Shown: positions 53,691-62,665 of the stretch, one piece after another
Numbering within the stretch: the stretch's first letter is position 1
How the letters are laid out: every line of letters starts with the position of its first letter
Source of the DNA: an uncultured bacterium
GTDB lineage: Bacteria; Bacteroidota; Bacteroidia; Bacteroidales; Bacteroidaceae
Length of the DNA stretch: 64,000 nucleotides
Assembly (NCBI GenBank): GCA_905214795.1
Contig: CAJMNM010000006.1
Location: forward strand, 50,503-114,502
Direction: 5' to 3'
The notes under the pieces: generated by a model
Database searches by the model: none
Told to the model about the DNA's origin: nothing
What the model saw: the letters and a program-made list of their open reading frames with translations, nothing else
Translations under genes and position numbers: made by a program

Positions 53691-54827
53691 ATGAAACTAA
53701 ACGCTCTTTTGTCATTAATCGGTATCGCACTTTTTACATCCTGTATCCAGGACGAAGCACTTAATACCGAATGTGACATCGAAACCGTCTCGGTTGAAAC
53801 AACCAACGTCGACGAGATTTTCTATAACGAAGCCAACAGCACGCTCAACGTGGCGTCTTCCGACAGTGTTATTGTCTTCCACACCAAAGAAGGTCTTGAC
53901 ACAGAACTTCTAAAAAACATTACAGTCAACTTAAAATTAACTCCCGGCGCTTCAGTCTATCCCGCTAACGGCAGCGTGCACGACTTCAGCGAAGGAGGCG
54001 TTCATTTCACCGTCACTTCCGAAGACGGTTCGCAGCAACGTACCTATCAGGTCGTGTTCAAGCCTAACACACCATTGCCGCTCGACATCAACTTCGAAAG
54101 TTTCGAGCTGGACCCCGACGGGAAATACTACCAATGGTTCGAACAGACCGGCAACGAGAAATCATACGTATGGGCCACGGGAAATCCGGGATTCAGACTC
54201 AGCAAGGGGTCAGCCAAATGGGACCAGTACCCCACTGCACCCTGCCAGTCACCCAGCATCTCCGGCCACAGCGTCAAACTGGTTACCCGCAGCACCGGCG
54301 CTTTCGGCGCACTGATGAAAATGCCTATTGCGGCCGGCAACCTTTACATTGGTACGTTCGATGTCAGCAACGCCCTGCAGGATGCAATGGCAGCCACACG
54401 CTTCGGTCTGCCGTTCACCAAAAAGCCGATACGCCTTGAAGGCTACTATCAGTTTACTCCCGGCAGCACGTTTACCGGTCCTAACGGTAACGTGATAGAA
54501 AACCGCATCGACGCGCCGGACATCTATGCCGTACTGTACGAGAACACCGATGAAAACGGCAACCCCATCCAGCTTTGCGGTGACGATGTGCTTACCCACC
54601 CCAATATCGTGGCCTTGGCACGCATCAAAAACCCGGTGACTTCACAGGAATGGGTTAAGTTCGATCTTCCGTTCGAATACCGCAAGGAAGTCGACACCCA
54701 ACGTCTGAACGAACTGGAATATAACCTTGCTGTTGTCTTCTCGTCAAGTATCGACGGCGCCACCTTTATGGGTGCCGTAGGCAGCACACTGATTGTAGAC
54801 GCGGTCAGAATCATCTGCGAAGAATAA
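53691..54827 (+). CDS. PCMD-domain surface lipoprotein
   Basis: 378 residues. Lipobox LFTSC gives lipidated C18. An Ig-like/DUF4971-like region (~35-125) is followed by a PCMD (putative carbohydrate metabolism) domain (~130-375): LDINFESFELDPDGKYYQWF, W-x-TGNPGF, SVKLVTRSTGAFG, and KFDLPFEYR. In Bacteroides PCMD proteins sit on the cell surface close to glycan-binding or adhesive proteins; their biochemical role is not established. Composition here is GC-richer than the genes after 55.6 kb. It starts a probable operon with the barrel gene 18 nt downstream. Confidence 0.82.
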   Translation: MKLNALLSLIGIALFTSCIQDEALNTECDIETVSVETTNVDEIFYNEANSTLNVASSDSVIVFHTKEGLDTELLKNITVNLKLTPGASVYPANGSVHDFSEGGVHFTVTSEDGSQQRTYQVVFKPNTPLPLDINFESFELDPDGKYYQWFEQTGNEKSYVWATGNPGFRLSKGSAKWDQYPTAPCQSPSISGHSVKLVTRSTGAFGALMKMPIAAGNLYIGTFDVSNALQDAMAATRFGLPFTKKPIRLEGYYQFTPGSTFTGPNGNVIENRIDAPDIYAVLYENTDENGNPIQLCGDDVLTHPNIVALARIKNPVTSQEWVKFDLPFEYRKEVDTQRLNELEYNLAVVFSSSIDGATFMGAVGSTLIVDAVRIICEE

Positions 54828-54845
54828 ATCAACAACAAACAGTCT

Positions 54846-55628
54846 ATGCACAACAAAATTCTTAAATACAGCCTGCTGGTTCTTGCCGCATGCTTTGTGT
54901 TTACCAACGCAAAGGCCGAAGACGACAGCCAGCAAACCAAACAGTCGCAAAACGACATGAAAACCGGACTGATTATCCGCGGAGGTTATGCCATCGGCGG
55001 TACATCGCCCATCCCCCTGCCTAAGGAAATACGCAGCATCGAGGCGTTTACCCCTATGGGCGGATTGGCCCTGGGTATCGACGGCTACCGTTATTACAAC
55101 AAGAACTGGGGACTCACGGCCGGCATTCACCTCTTCTCCGAAGGTATGTACACCGAAGCAAAGGTTAAGAACTATCATATGGAAATTTCCATGGGCGGCG
55201 AAACGCTCGAGGGTAACTTCACCGGAATCAACAAAACCACCAATACCATGATTGGTATCACCGTCCCACTGATGGCCACTTACCGCACGGGCGACCGCTG
55301 GACCTTCCGTTTCGGTCCCTACTTCAGTTACCATCTGCGTAAAAAGTTCGACGGTTCTGTCTACGACGGCTATCTGCGCGAGGGCGGCCCCACAGGACAA
55401 AAAGTCATTATCTCCAAGGACAATCCGGCCACATACGACTTCAGCGACAATCTGCGCAACGCCTACTGGGGCCTGGAAGCCAACGTGGACTATCGCATCT
55501 ACAACCGCATCAATGTGTTTGCACTGATAGACTGGAGCCTTACCGACGCGTTCAAAAAGAACTTCACTACGATTACCTTCCCCATGTATCCTATTTATGC
55601 TACCGTGGGACTGGCCTATTATTATTAA
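54846..55628 (+). CDS. Outer-membrane beta-barrel protein
   Basis: 260 residues with a signal peptide (MHNKILKYSLLVLAACFVFT, cleavage probably after NAKA). The mature chain alternates short amphipathic strands (TGLIIRGGYAIGG, MGGLALGIDGYRYYNKNWGL, WTFRFGPYFSYHLRKKF) and ends in aromatic residues (ATVGLAYYY), the signature of a small barrel inserted by BAM. A ten-strand or eight-strand porin-like fold is likely. It lies 18 nt after the PCMD gene and 33 nt before the calycin-like gene, suggesting that it anchors or exports them. Function inferred only from context. Confidence 0.8.
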   Translation: MHNKILKYSLLVLAACFVFTNAKAEDDSQQTKQSQNDMKTGLIIRGGYAIGGTSPIPLPKEIRSIEAFTPMGGLALGIDGYRYYNKNWGLTAGIHLFSEGMYTEAKVKNYHMEISMGGETLEGNFTGINKTTNTMIGITVPLMATYRTGDRWTFRFGPYFSYHLRKKFDGSVYDGYLREGGPTGQKVIISKDNPATYDFSDNLRNAYWGLEANVDYRIYNRINVFALIDWSLTDAFKKNFTTITFPMYPIYATVGLAYYY

Positions 55629-55661
55629 AACGATTTTAAATCACATTTAAACTGAATATTT

Positions 55662-56306
55662 ATGAAGAAAACTTTACTTGCAATTTTAACACTGTGCTGC
55701 TCACTGACTATCGCCGCACAAGAAACAAAGACTTATACCGATGATTTGGTGGTAACAATCAACGAAAACAGCACTCCGGCACAGAAAACGGATATTGAAG
55801 TCACTTTCTCCGAAGATAAAACAAGCTGCACCTTAGCTCTTAAGAACTTTTGTCTTGTAGTTGGAGAAGACGTTGCACCTGTTGGCAATATCATCGTTGA
55901 AAATATTCCTCTCACAGAAGAAGACGGTTATAAAACGTTTGACGTATCAAGATTCATTTACATTACAGCCGGCGATCTCCCCGGCACCACAGAAAATGAC
56001 TATTTGGGACCGACCTTGCTTAAAGATGGTGTACCCATTGAAATGAAAGGAAAAGTTAATGAAGATAAATTATATTGCCAGATTGATATTGATATGATGT
56101 CTACTTTGGGACAAATTATTAATGTAGTTTTCGGTAGCGATATTACTACATCTGTTAAAGGAATTACAGCTGACCACAACCAAACAGTCAATGTATATTC
56201 CGTTACCGGAAAATGTGTAGCCAAAAACAGAACTGTCAATAATGCTTTAGACGGACTGAAAAATGGCATTTATATTGTCAACGGACAGAAAGTGATTAAA
56301 AAATAA
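55662..56306 (+). CDS. Calycin-like secreted protein with sorting-type tail
   Basis: 214 residues: signal peptide (1-19), a calycin-like barrel (~24-165; TYTDDLVVTINENSTPAQKT, MKGKVNEDKLYCQIDI) as found in many Bacteroides surface proteins, and a C-terminal tail (~175-214) with VNVYSVTGKCVAK and GLKNGIYIVNGQKVIKK. The tail matches those of the 807-residue protein downstream. Probably binds a small ligand at the surface; ligand unknown. A strong terminator follows, so this closes the three-gene group. Confidence 0.75.
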   Translation: MKKTLLAILTLCCSLTIAAQETKTYTDDLVVTINENSTPAQKTDIEVTFSEDKTSCTLALKNFCLVVGEDVAPVGNIIVENIPLTEEDGYKTFDVSRFIYITAGDLPGTTENDYLGPTLLKDGVPIEMKGKVNEDKLYCQIDIDMMSTLGQIINVVFGSDITTSVKGITADHNQTVNVYSVTGKCVAKNRTVNNALDGLKNGIYIVNGQKVIKK

Positions 56307-56325
56307 TCATCACATCAATTTTTAC

Positions 56326-56370
56326 GGCAGACCTTAGTTTTATATTATAGACTAAAGTCTGCCTTTATCT
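56326..56370 (+). terminator. Terminator after the calycin-like gene
   Basis: 13-bp stem with one mismatch (56326-56338 with 56351-56363), loop of 12 nt, T-rich tail. Confidence 0.8.
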
Positions 56371-56483
56371 TAAATCAGAATAGAGGGTTAATCATACAGG
56401 CGTTTATTTCTGTAATCTTGGGCAAAACAGCACTTTTACCGTATTTCATACCGAAATAAACAACCTGTTTTTACAGATTACTC

Positions 56484-56491
56484 TAATTTTG
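56484..56491 (+). promoter_or_regulatory. -7 element for the 807-residue surface protein
   Basis: TAATTTTG 31 nt before the ATG at 56523. Confidence 0.5.
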
Positions 56492-56522
56492 TAATAGCAA
56501 ATAATCATTTTATTAAGAAAAT

Positions 56523-58946
56523 ATGAAGAATTTATTAACTTTCTTATTATTAAGCAGCGCATTAACCATTAATGCCCAACAAGTAAATGGTGATTTTGAC
56601 CAAGCATGGGTTAATTGTAAACCCTATACAGGTGGAACAACAACTACTATTGGAACTCAACCTCAAGGGTGGACCATTTCTCATATTGCTGGTATGAATT
56701 TTATTGGATGGATGGGAAGCACTAGTGTAGCGAATCAAGTTACCGGATACAACAATACGGGATACGCTGTTGAATTAAAGAATTCACCAAATTCTATCTC
56801 AAAAAGCAATATAGTTCCATCATATATAACCCTAGGAACAACTTGGAACACAGCTATAGGAACAAGTGCTAAAAATCCAGATGGAGGAACATTTGGAGGA
56901 AAATCATTTACATACAGACCTGATGGTATTAAGTTCCATTATAAAAGAAGTGCTACAAATTCAGAACCAGCAAGTGTAATTGCTTATCTTTGGAGTGGGA
57001 CATGGAGTCAAGAAAATGTTCCTGTAAATGTAGCTATGTCAACACCGACAAAAGTTACTATGATAGATAGAGACAGAAACATTTTAGACATCATTTGCAG
57101 TGAAGGAGGAACTGTTACATCTAACAATGGTAAACTAATAGCTTTGATTAACGAAAATATTACAGAAACACCTTCTGAGTGGGAAGAGTATTTTGTTAAA
57201 TTCGATTATAAAGATCAAAACCAAATCCCAGAAAAAATTAATATTATTTTGGCAGCTAATGATTATTTTGGCGTTGCGAGCGCTGTAACCAAAGATAATA
57301 CATTAACTATAGATAATGTTACTTTAGTTTACTATAACACATTATCAGACCTATCGTATGAAGGACATGTTTTAAATTTCAATGAAAATACCTTTAATTA
57401 TGATTTGTCTGACATTGAATATGAAGAAAATAAGCTTTCTTATACCAAAAAAGCTATTGGTGGAAATGTAAAAAAAGAATTTAATAAAGGAAACGGAATC
57501 TTAACTCTCACTGTAACAGGTGATGATGGTAATTATAGTACATATACAATTAAATTTAAGAAACCATATTCTGGAGAAATTTCATCTATATCATATAATG
57601 GCACTCCAATTCCCGATTTTACACAAGGAACAAACCATTATTATAGCGTCATAGGTGAATATAGTGAAGGATGCATTTCTGCAACAACTGCAGACGAAGG
57701 ACTATCTGCCAGCGTAAGTTATAATGCCGCAACTAGAATTGCCACAATATCTGTACCAGAAAGTGGAAAAGACATTAAATATTACGTAAAATTTGCTCAG
57801 GAAACTACATCTTATAACAGCAAATTAGTTATAAGTATGAATAATGGATTTTTAAGCGCTCCTGCACAAGGAGTTGGAATTTCTGCAATTCGTGACGGCA
57901 AGGTTGATCTTCAGTTATCTAATTTCGAATTCTATGGTACTGTTTTAGGTGATATCTATGTACATGATATTGCAATTGACGAAAAAGGCAATATTAGCAA
58001 GACTGATATCGTTAGCATTTTTGGTGAAAACGGAAGCACATTAGGCGATTTACCAATTGAATTAAGCGGTAATGTTTCTGAAAACGAATTAACATGCAAC
58101 CTTGATATAACATGGATGGGAAATCCTATCGTTGTTTCTGTTTATCCTATTTCTACTCCTTATATTATAGCCACAGGTATATCCAATGCAGATGTTGCTG
58201 CTATCAAAGCCGGTTTAACAAATCCTAACTGCTTAATCTATGCGGATGACAACAGCAACAATATCGAAAATGTAATAGCTAATGGAGTTTGTGCATCATT
58301 GAACATTAATGACGGCTATGATATTGAGGTTCCGCAAGCATTCTCAGCTAACAAGATTACACTGAACAGAACATTCCCTGCCGGCTGGAGCACTGTCTGC
58401 TTGCCTTTCGCCACTACAGCAACCGCATTCGGCACCGATGTTAAGGCACAAGCTTTCACAAGCGCTGATGCCAACGGACTGAACTTCACAGGAGTGACAG
58501 CCCTTGAATCCAACAAGCCTTATCTGATTTACTTCCCAAGTGCAACTGAAGCTCCTATTTACATGAGCGCAGAAGTATCTTCTACCACTCCCGAAGCTGT
58601 AACCTATGGTGACTTCACTTTCTGCGGTTCATACGCAGCAAGCATAAGCATGACCGGTAAATATGGTGTAGCCGATCAGGGCGACGTACAGAAACTGATG
58701 CTTGGCGGTGCAAACTCAACATTAGGTGCTACCCGCGCTTACTTCACCAAGAAGGGTGCACAGCCGGCCGAAATCAACCTCAACCTGTGGGGCGACGCAA
58801 CCGGTATTGACGCTGTAACCAACGATGCTGAAACATTCAACGTTTACAACTTGCAGGGTGTAATGGTTCGTCAGAACGTGAACACACTCAACGGTCTGCA
58901 GAAAGGCATCTACATCGTTAACGGCAAGAAAGTATCAGTAAAATAA
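56523..58946 (+). CDS. Large secreted surface protein, PCMD-like and calycin-like domains, mosaic composition
   Basis: 807 residues, signal peptide (1-18). Domains by eye: PCMD-like jelly roll (~20-272, QPQGWTISHIAG, STPTKVTMIDRD), two Ig/cadherin-like repeats (~275-348 and ~350-425), a calycin-like barrel (~432-545, VDLQLSNFEF, ELSGNVSENELTCNLDI), a beta domain (~605-760, RTFPAGWSTVCLPFATTATA) and a tail (~770-807, FNVYNLQGVMVRQN, QKGIYIVNGKKVSVK). The first ~1.8 kb is AT-rich (14 of 60 G/C at 57361-57420); the last ~0.6 kb is GC-rich (37 of 60 at 58381-58440), as if the end were exchanged by recombination. Function unknown; surface adhesion or ligand binding is a guess. Confidence 0.75.
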   Translation: MKNLLTFLLLSSALTINAQQVNGDFDQAWVNCKPYTGGTTTTIGTQPQGWTISHIAGMNFIGWMGSTSVANQVTGYNNTGYAVELKNSPNSISKSNIVPSYITLGTTWNTAIGTSAKNPDGGTFGGKSFTYRPDGIKFHYKRSATNSEPASVIAYLWSGTWSQENVPVNVAMSTPTKVTMIDRDRNILDIICSEGGTVTSNNGKLIALINENITETPSEWEEYFVKFDYKDQNQIPEKINIILAANDYFGVASAVTKDNTLTIDNVTLVYYNTLSDLSYEGHVLNFNENTFNYDLSDIEYEENKLSYTKKAIGGNVKKEFNKGNGILTLTVTGDDGNYSTYTIKFKKPYSGEISSISYNGTPIPDFTQGTNHYYSVIGEYSEGCISATTADEGLSASVSYNAATRIATISVPESGKDIKYYVKFAQETTSYNSKLVISMNNGFLSAPAQGVGISAIRDGKVDLQLSNFEFYGTVLGDIYVHDIAIDEKGNISKTDIVSIFGENGSTLGDLPIELSGNVSENELTCNLDITWMGNPIVVSVYPISTPYIIATGISNADVAAIKAGLTNPNCLIYADDNSNNIENVIANGVCASLNINDGYDIEVPQAFSANKITLNRTFPAGWSTVCLPFATTATAFGTDVKAQAFTSADANGLNFTGVTALESNKPYLIYFPSATEAPIYMSAEVSSTTPEAVTYGDFTFCGSYAASISMTGKYGVADQGDVQKLMLGGANSTLGATRAYFTKKGAQPAEINLNLWGDATGIDAVTNDAETFNVYNLQGVMVRQNVNTLNGLQKGIYIVNGKKVSVK

Positions 58947-58980
58947 GTAATCACAACAACGCATAAAAACAAATACAGTT

Positions 58981-59163
58981 ATGAAGAAATCATATATCAC
59001 TCCGGCCCTCAACGTAGTTGAGATGGAAATTGCCGGCGAAATTCTGAATAGTTCAACTCTGAACCCCGGCGGCGGCCCAAACTCATCCATCCTTCCTGAT
59101 GATGACATTTTCAACGGCGAGTTCCGCTCAAACAACAATTCATGGGGCGACATGTGGAAGTAA
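58981..59163 (+). CDS. 60-residue peptide with YITPALNVVE start and acidic/Asn-rich end
   Basis: MKKSYITPALNVVEMEIAGE at the N-terminus, a Gly/Pro hinge (NPGGGPNS), then an acidic segment and NNNSWGDMWK. No signal peptide or transmembrane helix. Short proteins beginning KK-Y-xPxxxVxE and ending in W-x-x-x-W are a recurrent, uncharacterised class in Prevotella/Bacteroides, often next to surface-protein genes. It follows the 807-residue gene by 34 nt and precedes a strong terminator, so it is probably co-transcribed. Coding nature is supported by position, terminator and the conserved-looking ends; no function is known. Confidence 0.7.
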   Translation: MKKSYITPALNVVEMEIAGEILNSSTLNPGGGPNSSILPDDDIFNGEFRSNNNSWGDMWK

Positions 59164-59189
59164 TCACTTCTTAAATATTCAATACAGAC

Positions 59190-59227
59190 AAGTGGGTGTA
59201 GTCAATATGGCTGCACCCACTTTTTTT
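59190..59227 (+). terminator. Terminator after the 60-residue peptide gene
   Basis: 12-bp stem AAGTGGGTGTAG / CTGCACCCACTT (one G-T pair) followed by seven T. Confidence 0.88.
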
Positions 59228-59618
59228 GTAATATGATTATGATTCTACCAATTAAAGAAACACCGATAGTTTAAGATAAAGACACTAAACGCTTTGCAGA
59301 AAAATGACTCATCTGAACGGAGAGCAAGGAAGAAAAAGAAGCTGCAAAGAAGGTTTATGAGAAGTTCGAAGCCATAATATATAAGATTAATCAAGAAAAA
59401 ATTATATAAATTGTAAAACATTCAGTCGTTTTACCTTAATAAACGGCTTTTAATGTTCCGCTCCTGCTTTGTGCAGCTATCTCACTTTATCATGCGACAG
59501 ACCTTCTGTAATGATGAATGACACGTTCTTTCCGGATTCTGAAAATTTCGTACATCAACATTTGCATTTCTAGCAGCTCTAACGGGAACAGGACGCGAAA
59601 AAGCCGGAAAATGCCTAC

Positions 59619-59993
59619 GGTTACAAATTATTTATCCACGGTTACAAAATAATTCGTAACCGTAAGCATTTTACACAAAGTAAATAAAGCAGAAATCCGA
59701 GTAATCACAAATACATAATTATCAACCTATTGAAAAGATACTTGTATTGTTTTTTCTGCATTTTAATTTTTCAGCCAAGACTTTTTGCGTTTCAAAACGC
59801 ATACGGTTGCGAATTTATTTCCGCACGGTCACGAATTTCATCGTGTACGGTTACGGATTTTTTTCTGCACGGTTACGGTGACGGCCGCAACCGTATCAAA
59901 TGATATTTGCGCACGGTTACGGAGAAACCCGTAACCGTATACGTTTGAATCTGTGTAAACGTCGTATCGGCAGAAAGTAATTAATATTTACAC
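59619..59993 (+). repeat. ~375-bp interspersed ACGGTTACG-rich repeat, copy 2
   Basis: Collinear with the reverse complement of 26624-27000. Half-sites are seen at or near 59617, 59638, 59655, 59803, 59825, 59847, 59869, 59887, 59913 and 59929. The last two form a perfect 10-bp hairpin ACGGTTACGG (59913-59922), loop of 6, CCGTAACCGT (59929-59938); copy 1 has the matching hairpin at 26679-26704. The spacer of ~130 bp between the first three half-sites and the rest, and the end block GAAAGTAATTAATATTTACAC, are also shared. No ORF crosses it. Confidence 0.8.
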
Positions 59994-60207
59994 AGCAGGT
60001 AAAGAAACATATTCCGGACATAAGAAGGCCGGCGAAGAATAAAAACGGGAAGTGTATAGAAAAAGGCTGAAAACGGATATAAAAATCTGATTGTCAGACG
60101 TATAACAAGAAACCGCTATTTAGGGACACATATCGGGAGATTTTACGGAAAATTCCTCGCCGAAAAGACTCAGCCCGAAAAACAGGAAAAACAGAAAGGG
60201 AGGATAT

Positions 60208-60405
60208 ATGAAAAATGTCAGCGAATGGCCTTATATTTATGCAAAATATGATAAAAGAAAAGAGAAATTGTATATTAATACATCCTTTCAACAGAAATTT
60301 GTAAGAATATACCATTCCGAATGGTATCATTCCTGGCAAAATCCGCACGACAAAAAAGCTGAAAAACGGATAAACGGACACCTTTGCACACAAAACGGAA
60401 CATAA
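60208..60405 (+). CDS. Possible small ORF, 65 residues
   Basis: ATG at 60208 preceded by a strong Shine-Dalgarno-like AAGGGAGGA (60196-60204), unusual in this window. The product MKNVSEWPYIYAKYDKRKEK and onward is basic and Tyr-rich with no known motif. It overlaps a longer, equally unsupported frame on the other strand. Included because of the ribosome binding site; it may be chance. Confidence 0.25.
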   Translation: MKNVSEWPYIYAKYDKRKEKLYINTSFQQKFVRIYHSEWYHSWQNPHDKKAEKRINGHLCTQNGT

Positions 60406-60524
60406 CAGGTTATTACCGGACAAAAGAAGGGTCGGATTGCGATGTAAGGAATATTCACTAAGAAGGAACAAGAGAATGTAAATAATGTAAGAAGAATTAA
60501 TGAAATTCCAAAGGCATCCGCCAT

Positions 60525-61634
60525 CTATCCCGCCACGGCACCGCCGTTTCTTTCCTTCAGATAATCCTCCAGCTTCATGCCCTCCATGCGCTCGAAACAG
60601 TTGCGGGCGGTCTTTCCCGAACCGAATCCCACCAGCATGGCGTCGTTACATGTCTTGACCTCGCCGGTTCTGATTTTCTGTTTCAACGCGTTGAGACGGT
60701 ATGAATTGATGTAATCGTGAATGTTGTTGTAACCCTGGCTGCGCAGACACTGCAACATCAGATGACGGTTAATGCCGGTCACCTCGCACAGTTTGTCGCG
60801 CCCGAAAGCGCTGTCCAGCCAGCCACGCTCATGCTGCATGAAATATTCCACACGCTCAAAACGCTGACGGTTGGCCGCGTTGAAGTTCTCTTTTTCCACT
60901 TCCTCAATCACCTCGGTAGTAGGCGCCTCTTCCACCTCGGTAATGACCGGTTTGGGCAGATGGATGGCCATGGTCTCGAGCGTCCGGAAAAACAGATACA
61001 TATTTAATATGGTAAACAGGTAAAGGTAGATATAGAACAGCATCGGCTCAAAGACCACCGTTATCACCACATAATAAACGGAATTCAGTCCGATGGCCGA
61101 AGCATAGCCCTTCAGATAACGCGGTATCTCGATGTTCTTCACCAACAGACGCGGCAGGCGCAGGATGTTGACCACATAGTAGACCGACAGCCCCAAGGCC
61201 AGAATGCGGAACAGCATGGATAAATCGAAAAGATGATCCATCAGATCATCGTAAGACAGTATAATCACCGGCCGGCCGGCGCAGAACAGACTGAGCACAT
61301 GAAGCAGAATAAGCACAATAAGCGGAGAGGCATACCCCCACATGCGTCCCCACTGCAAGTAACCGGGCATGGCTATACCCAACGGATAGATGGTCTGGAA
61401 ATATGAGGTAATGGACAGCGACAGCAACATGGCGGGATTCATCAGACCGATGTTCTCGAACCGCAGATAGGCATAAAACGGTGCGGCCACACAGAAAAGC
61501 ACGCCAAAAATGCCCATAATCCAGGCCAGACTCAAATATTCTACCTTATAACGTGAATACAATGCCAGGACAGCCGCCATCACCAGATGGACCGTTGCCG
61601 CAAAAACCAAAGTAACCAGTGAGAGTGTTTCCAT
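60525..61634 (-). CDS. Membrane-anchored AraC-type regulator
   Basis: 369 residues from ATG 61632-61634 (METLSLVTLVFAATVHLVMA). Seven or so hydrophobic helices fill residues ~5-230, then an acidic linker (EVEEAPTTEVIEEVEKENF) and a helix-turn-helix region of AraC type (~275-365, LCEVTGINRHLMLQCLRSQG, NCFERMEGMKLEDYLKE). Such proteins carry sensor and DNA-binding parts in one membrane chain; signal and targets unknown. The frame extends to 61703, but a TATCTTTG box lies only 6 nt before the chosen ATG, so the mRNA may be nearly leaderless or the longer start may be used from another promoter. 32-100 nt after recO. Confidence 0.75.
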   Translation of the reverse strand: METLSLVTLVFAATVHLVMAAVLALYSRYKVEYLSLAWIMGIFGVLFCVAAPFYAYLRFENIGLMNPAMLLSLSITSYFQTIYPLGIAMPGYLQWGRMWGYASPLIVLILLHVLSLFCAGRPVIILSYDDLMDHLFDLSMLFRILALGLSVYYVVNILRLPRLLVKNIEIPRYLKGYASAIGLNSVYYVVITVVFEPMLFYIYLYLFTILNMYLFFRTLETMAIHLPKPVITEVEEAPTTEVIEEVEKENFNAANRQRFERVEYFMQHERGWLDSAFGRDKLCEVTGINRHLMLQCLRSQGYNNIHDYINSYRLNALKQKIRTGEVKTCNDAMLVGFGSGKTARNCFERMEGMKLEDYLKERNGGAVAG

Positions 61635-61639
61635 GGAAG

Positions 61640-61647
61640 CAAAGATA
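61640..61647 (-). promoter_or_regulatory. -7-like element immediately before the AraC-type regulator ATG
   Basis: Minus strand TATCTTTG, 5 nt before ATG 61634. If used, transcription would start at about the start codon. Confidence 0.35.
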
Positions 61648-61735
61648 TGAAAAATATCCGCTTCAGACCGCCACCGTCGCGAACTTATTTTCCCCAAAGA
61701 CAAACAATCACACCTAAAAGGACGGAAAAAAAGCC

Positions 61736-62461
61736 TCAGTCGAACACTTCTTTCAGGACATCCAGCGATTTCAGTTCCGGAAAGTCGGGTATATGAAGCC
61801 GGTAATAATCGTTCAGCACCTCGACATAGCGCATGCGCTCCTGACGGTTCATGGCAAAGAAACGCATCGAGTCGTAATTCATGCGCATGAAAACCGGTAT
61901 GCGTGCGGCTTCGGCGGGAGCGAGACAGGCCGCATTTAAAGGACGTTCGTGCACAAAGCAGGCATTGAGCATATCAAACCAGTCGCCGTCACGGTAGTCC
62001 TCCACATTGGGATAGAAACCCAGAAAGCGGGTAAGACGCGTGATGAACACCAGGTGGAAATTGGCAAAGCCCCGTTCGCTGCGGTCGAACCATTGCAGCG
62101 AAGTGGTCAGATAGGCAAAAAGCGGGGCATTGGCCACCTCGTTCTTTAATACCTTATATAAGAACTCTACAAGAAACAACCCGACGGCCGACTTCAAGGG
62201 GTGGTATGGCAACGACATATAGGTATAGTCGTAGCGTGCATCCTTTATGCGCTGCAATGAGGCCGACGGTCTGAAATCGAAATCGAGTTCAAGCATCACC
62301 AGCGGCATATAGCGCACACCGCGCGAAGCCGCCTTACGCGAAACTGGGGTCTTCACCCAAAAGGACACATTACCGCGCGACTCGGTATAGATGTCCACTA
62401 TGCGTGAACGGTCGTCATACTTCGTCACATGCAAAACCACACCTCGTGTCTTTTCTATCAT
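61736..62461 (-). CDS. recO: DNA repair protein RecO
   Basis: 241 residues. N-terminal OB fold (KTRGVVLHVTKYDDRSRIVD, 4-23; GNVSFWVKTPVSRK, 30-43), then the helical region (VEFLYKVLKNEVANAPLFAY ~ 97). RecO loads RecA with RecR in recombinational gap repair and anneals SSB-coated DNA. The zinc-finger cysteines of some RecO proteins are not evident, as often in Bacteroidetes. The AraC-type gene lies downstream on the same strand. Confidence 0.9.
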   Translation of the reverse strand: MIEKTRGVVLHVTKYDDRSRIVDIYTESRGNVSFWVKTPVSRKAASRGVRYMPLVMLELDFDFRPSASLQRIKDARYDYTYMSLPYHPLKSAVGLFLVEFLYKVLKNEVANAPLFAYLTTSLQWFDRSERGFANFHLVFITRLTRFLGFYPNVEDYRDGDWFDMLNACFVHERPLNAACLAPAEAARIPVFMRMNYDSMRFFAMNRQERMRYVEVLNDYYRLHIPDFPELKSLDVLKEVFD

Positions 62462-62561
62462 AAAACTACCGGTTTTTCAACATAAAATTAAGCTGAAAAG
62501 GCGTATTTTAAAACAAAACCCGAAAAAAAATGAGAAAAATGCACTTTTTTTCGCAAAAAGT

Positions 62562-62592
62562 TTTGGAGGTTCAGAAAAAAGCACTACCTTTG
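62562..62592 (+). promoter_or_regulatory. Promoter of the tRNA-Glu - rpsT unit
   Basis: TTTG (62562-62565), 19 nt, TACCTTTG (62585-62592): a full match to the Bacteroidetes consensus, 73 nt before the tRNA. Confidence 0.8.
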
Positions 62593-62665
62593 CAACGCAA
62601 ACGAAAACAATGACACTTAAACACAAAGCGACAATGTTTTCAACAAGGCGAAAGCCAAAAAGGAC

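Larger units (their letters stand above)
59164..60524. other. Long noncoding stretch with terminator and repeat copy 2
   Basis: About 1.35 kb. It holds the terminator at 59190-59227, a short decayed-looking frame around 59320-59408 (ESKEEKEAAKKVYEKFEAII then stop), the ~375-bp repeat (59619-59993), an 8-bp hairpin ATACCATT-CCG-AATGGTAT (60309-60327) and one weak small ORF (60208-60405). Nothing else recognisable. Confidence 0.65.

Noticed and set aside
60094..60471. 125-residue minus-strand ORF in the noncoding gap
   Set aside because: Phe/Ser-rich hydrophobic translation with no start signal, overlapping another doubtful frame; probably chance.
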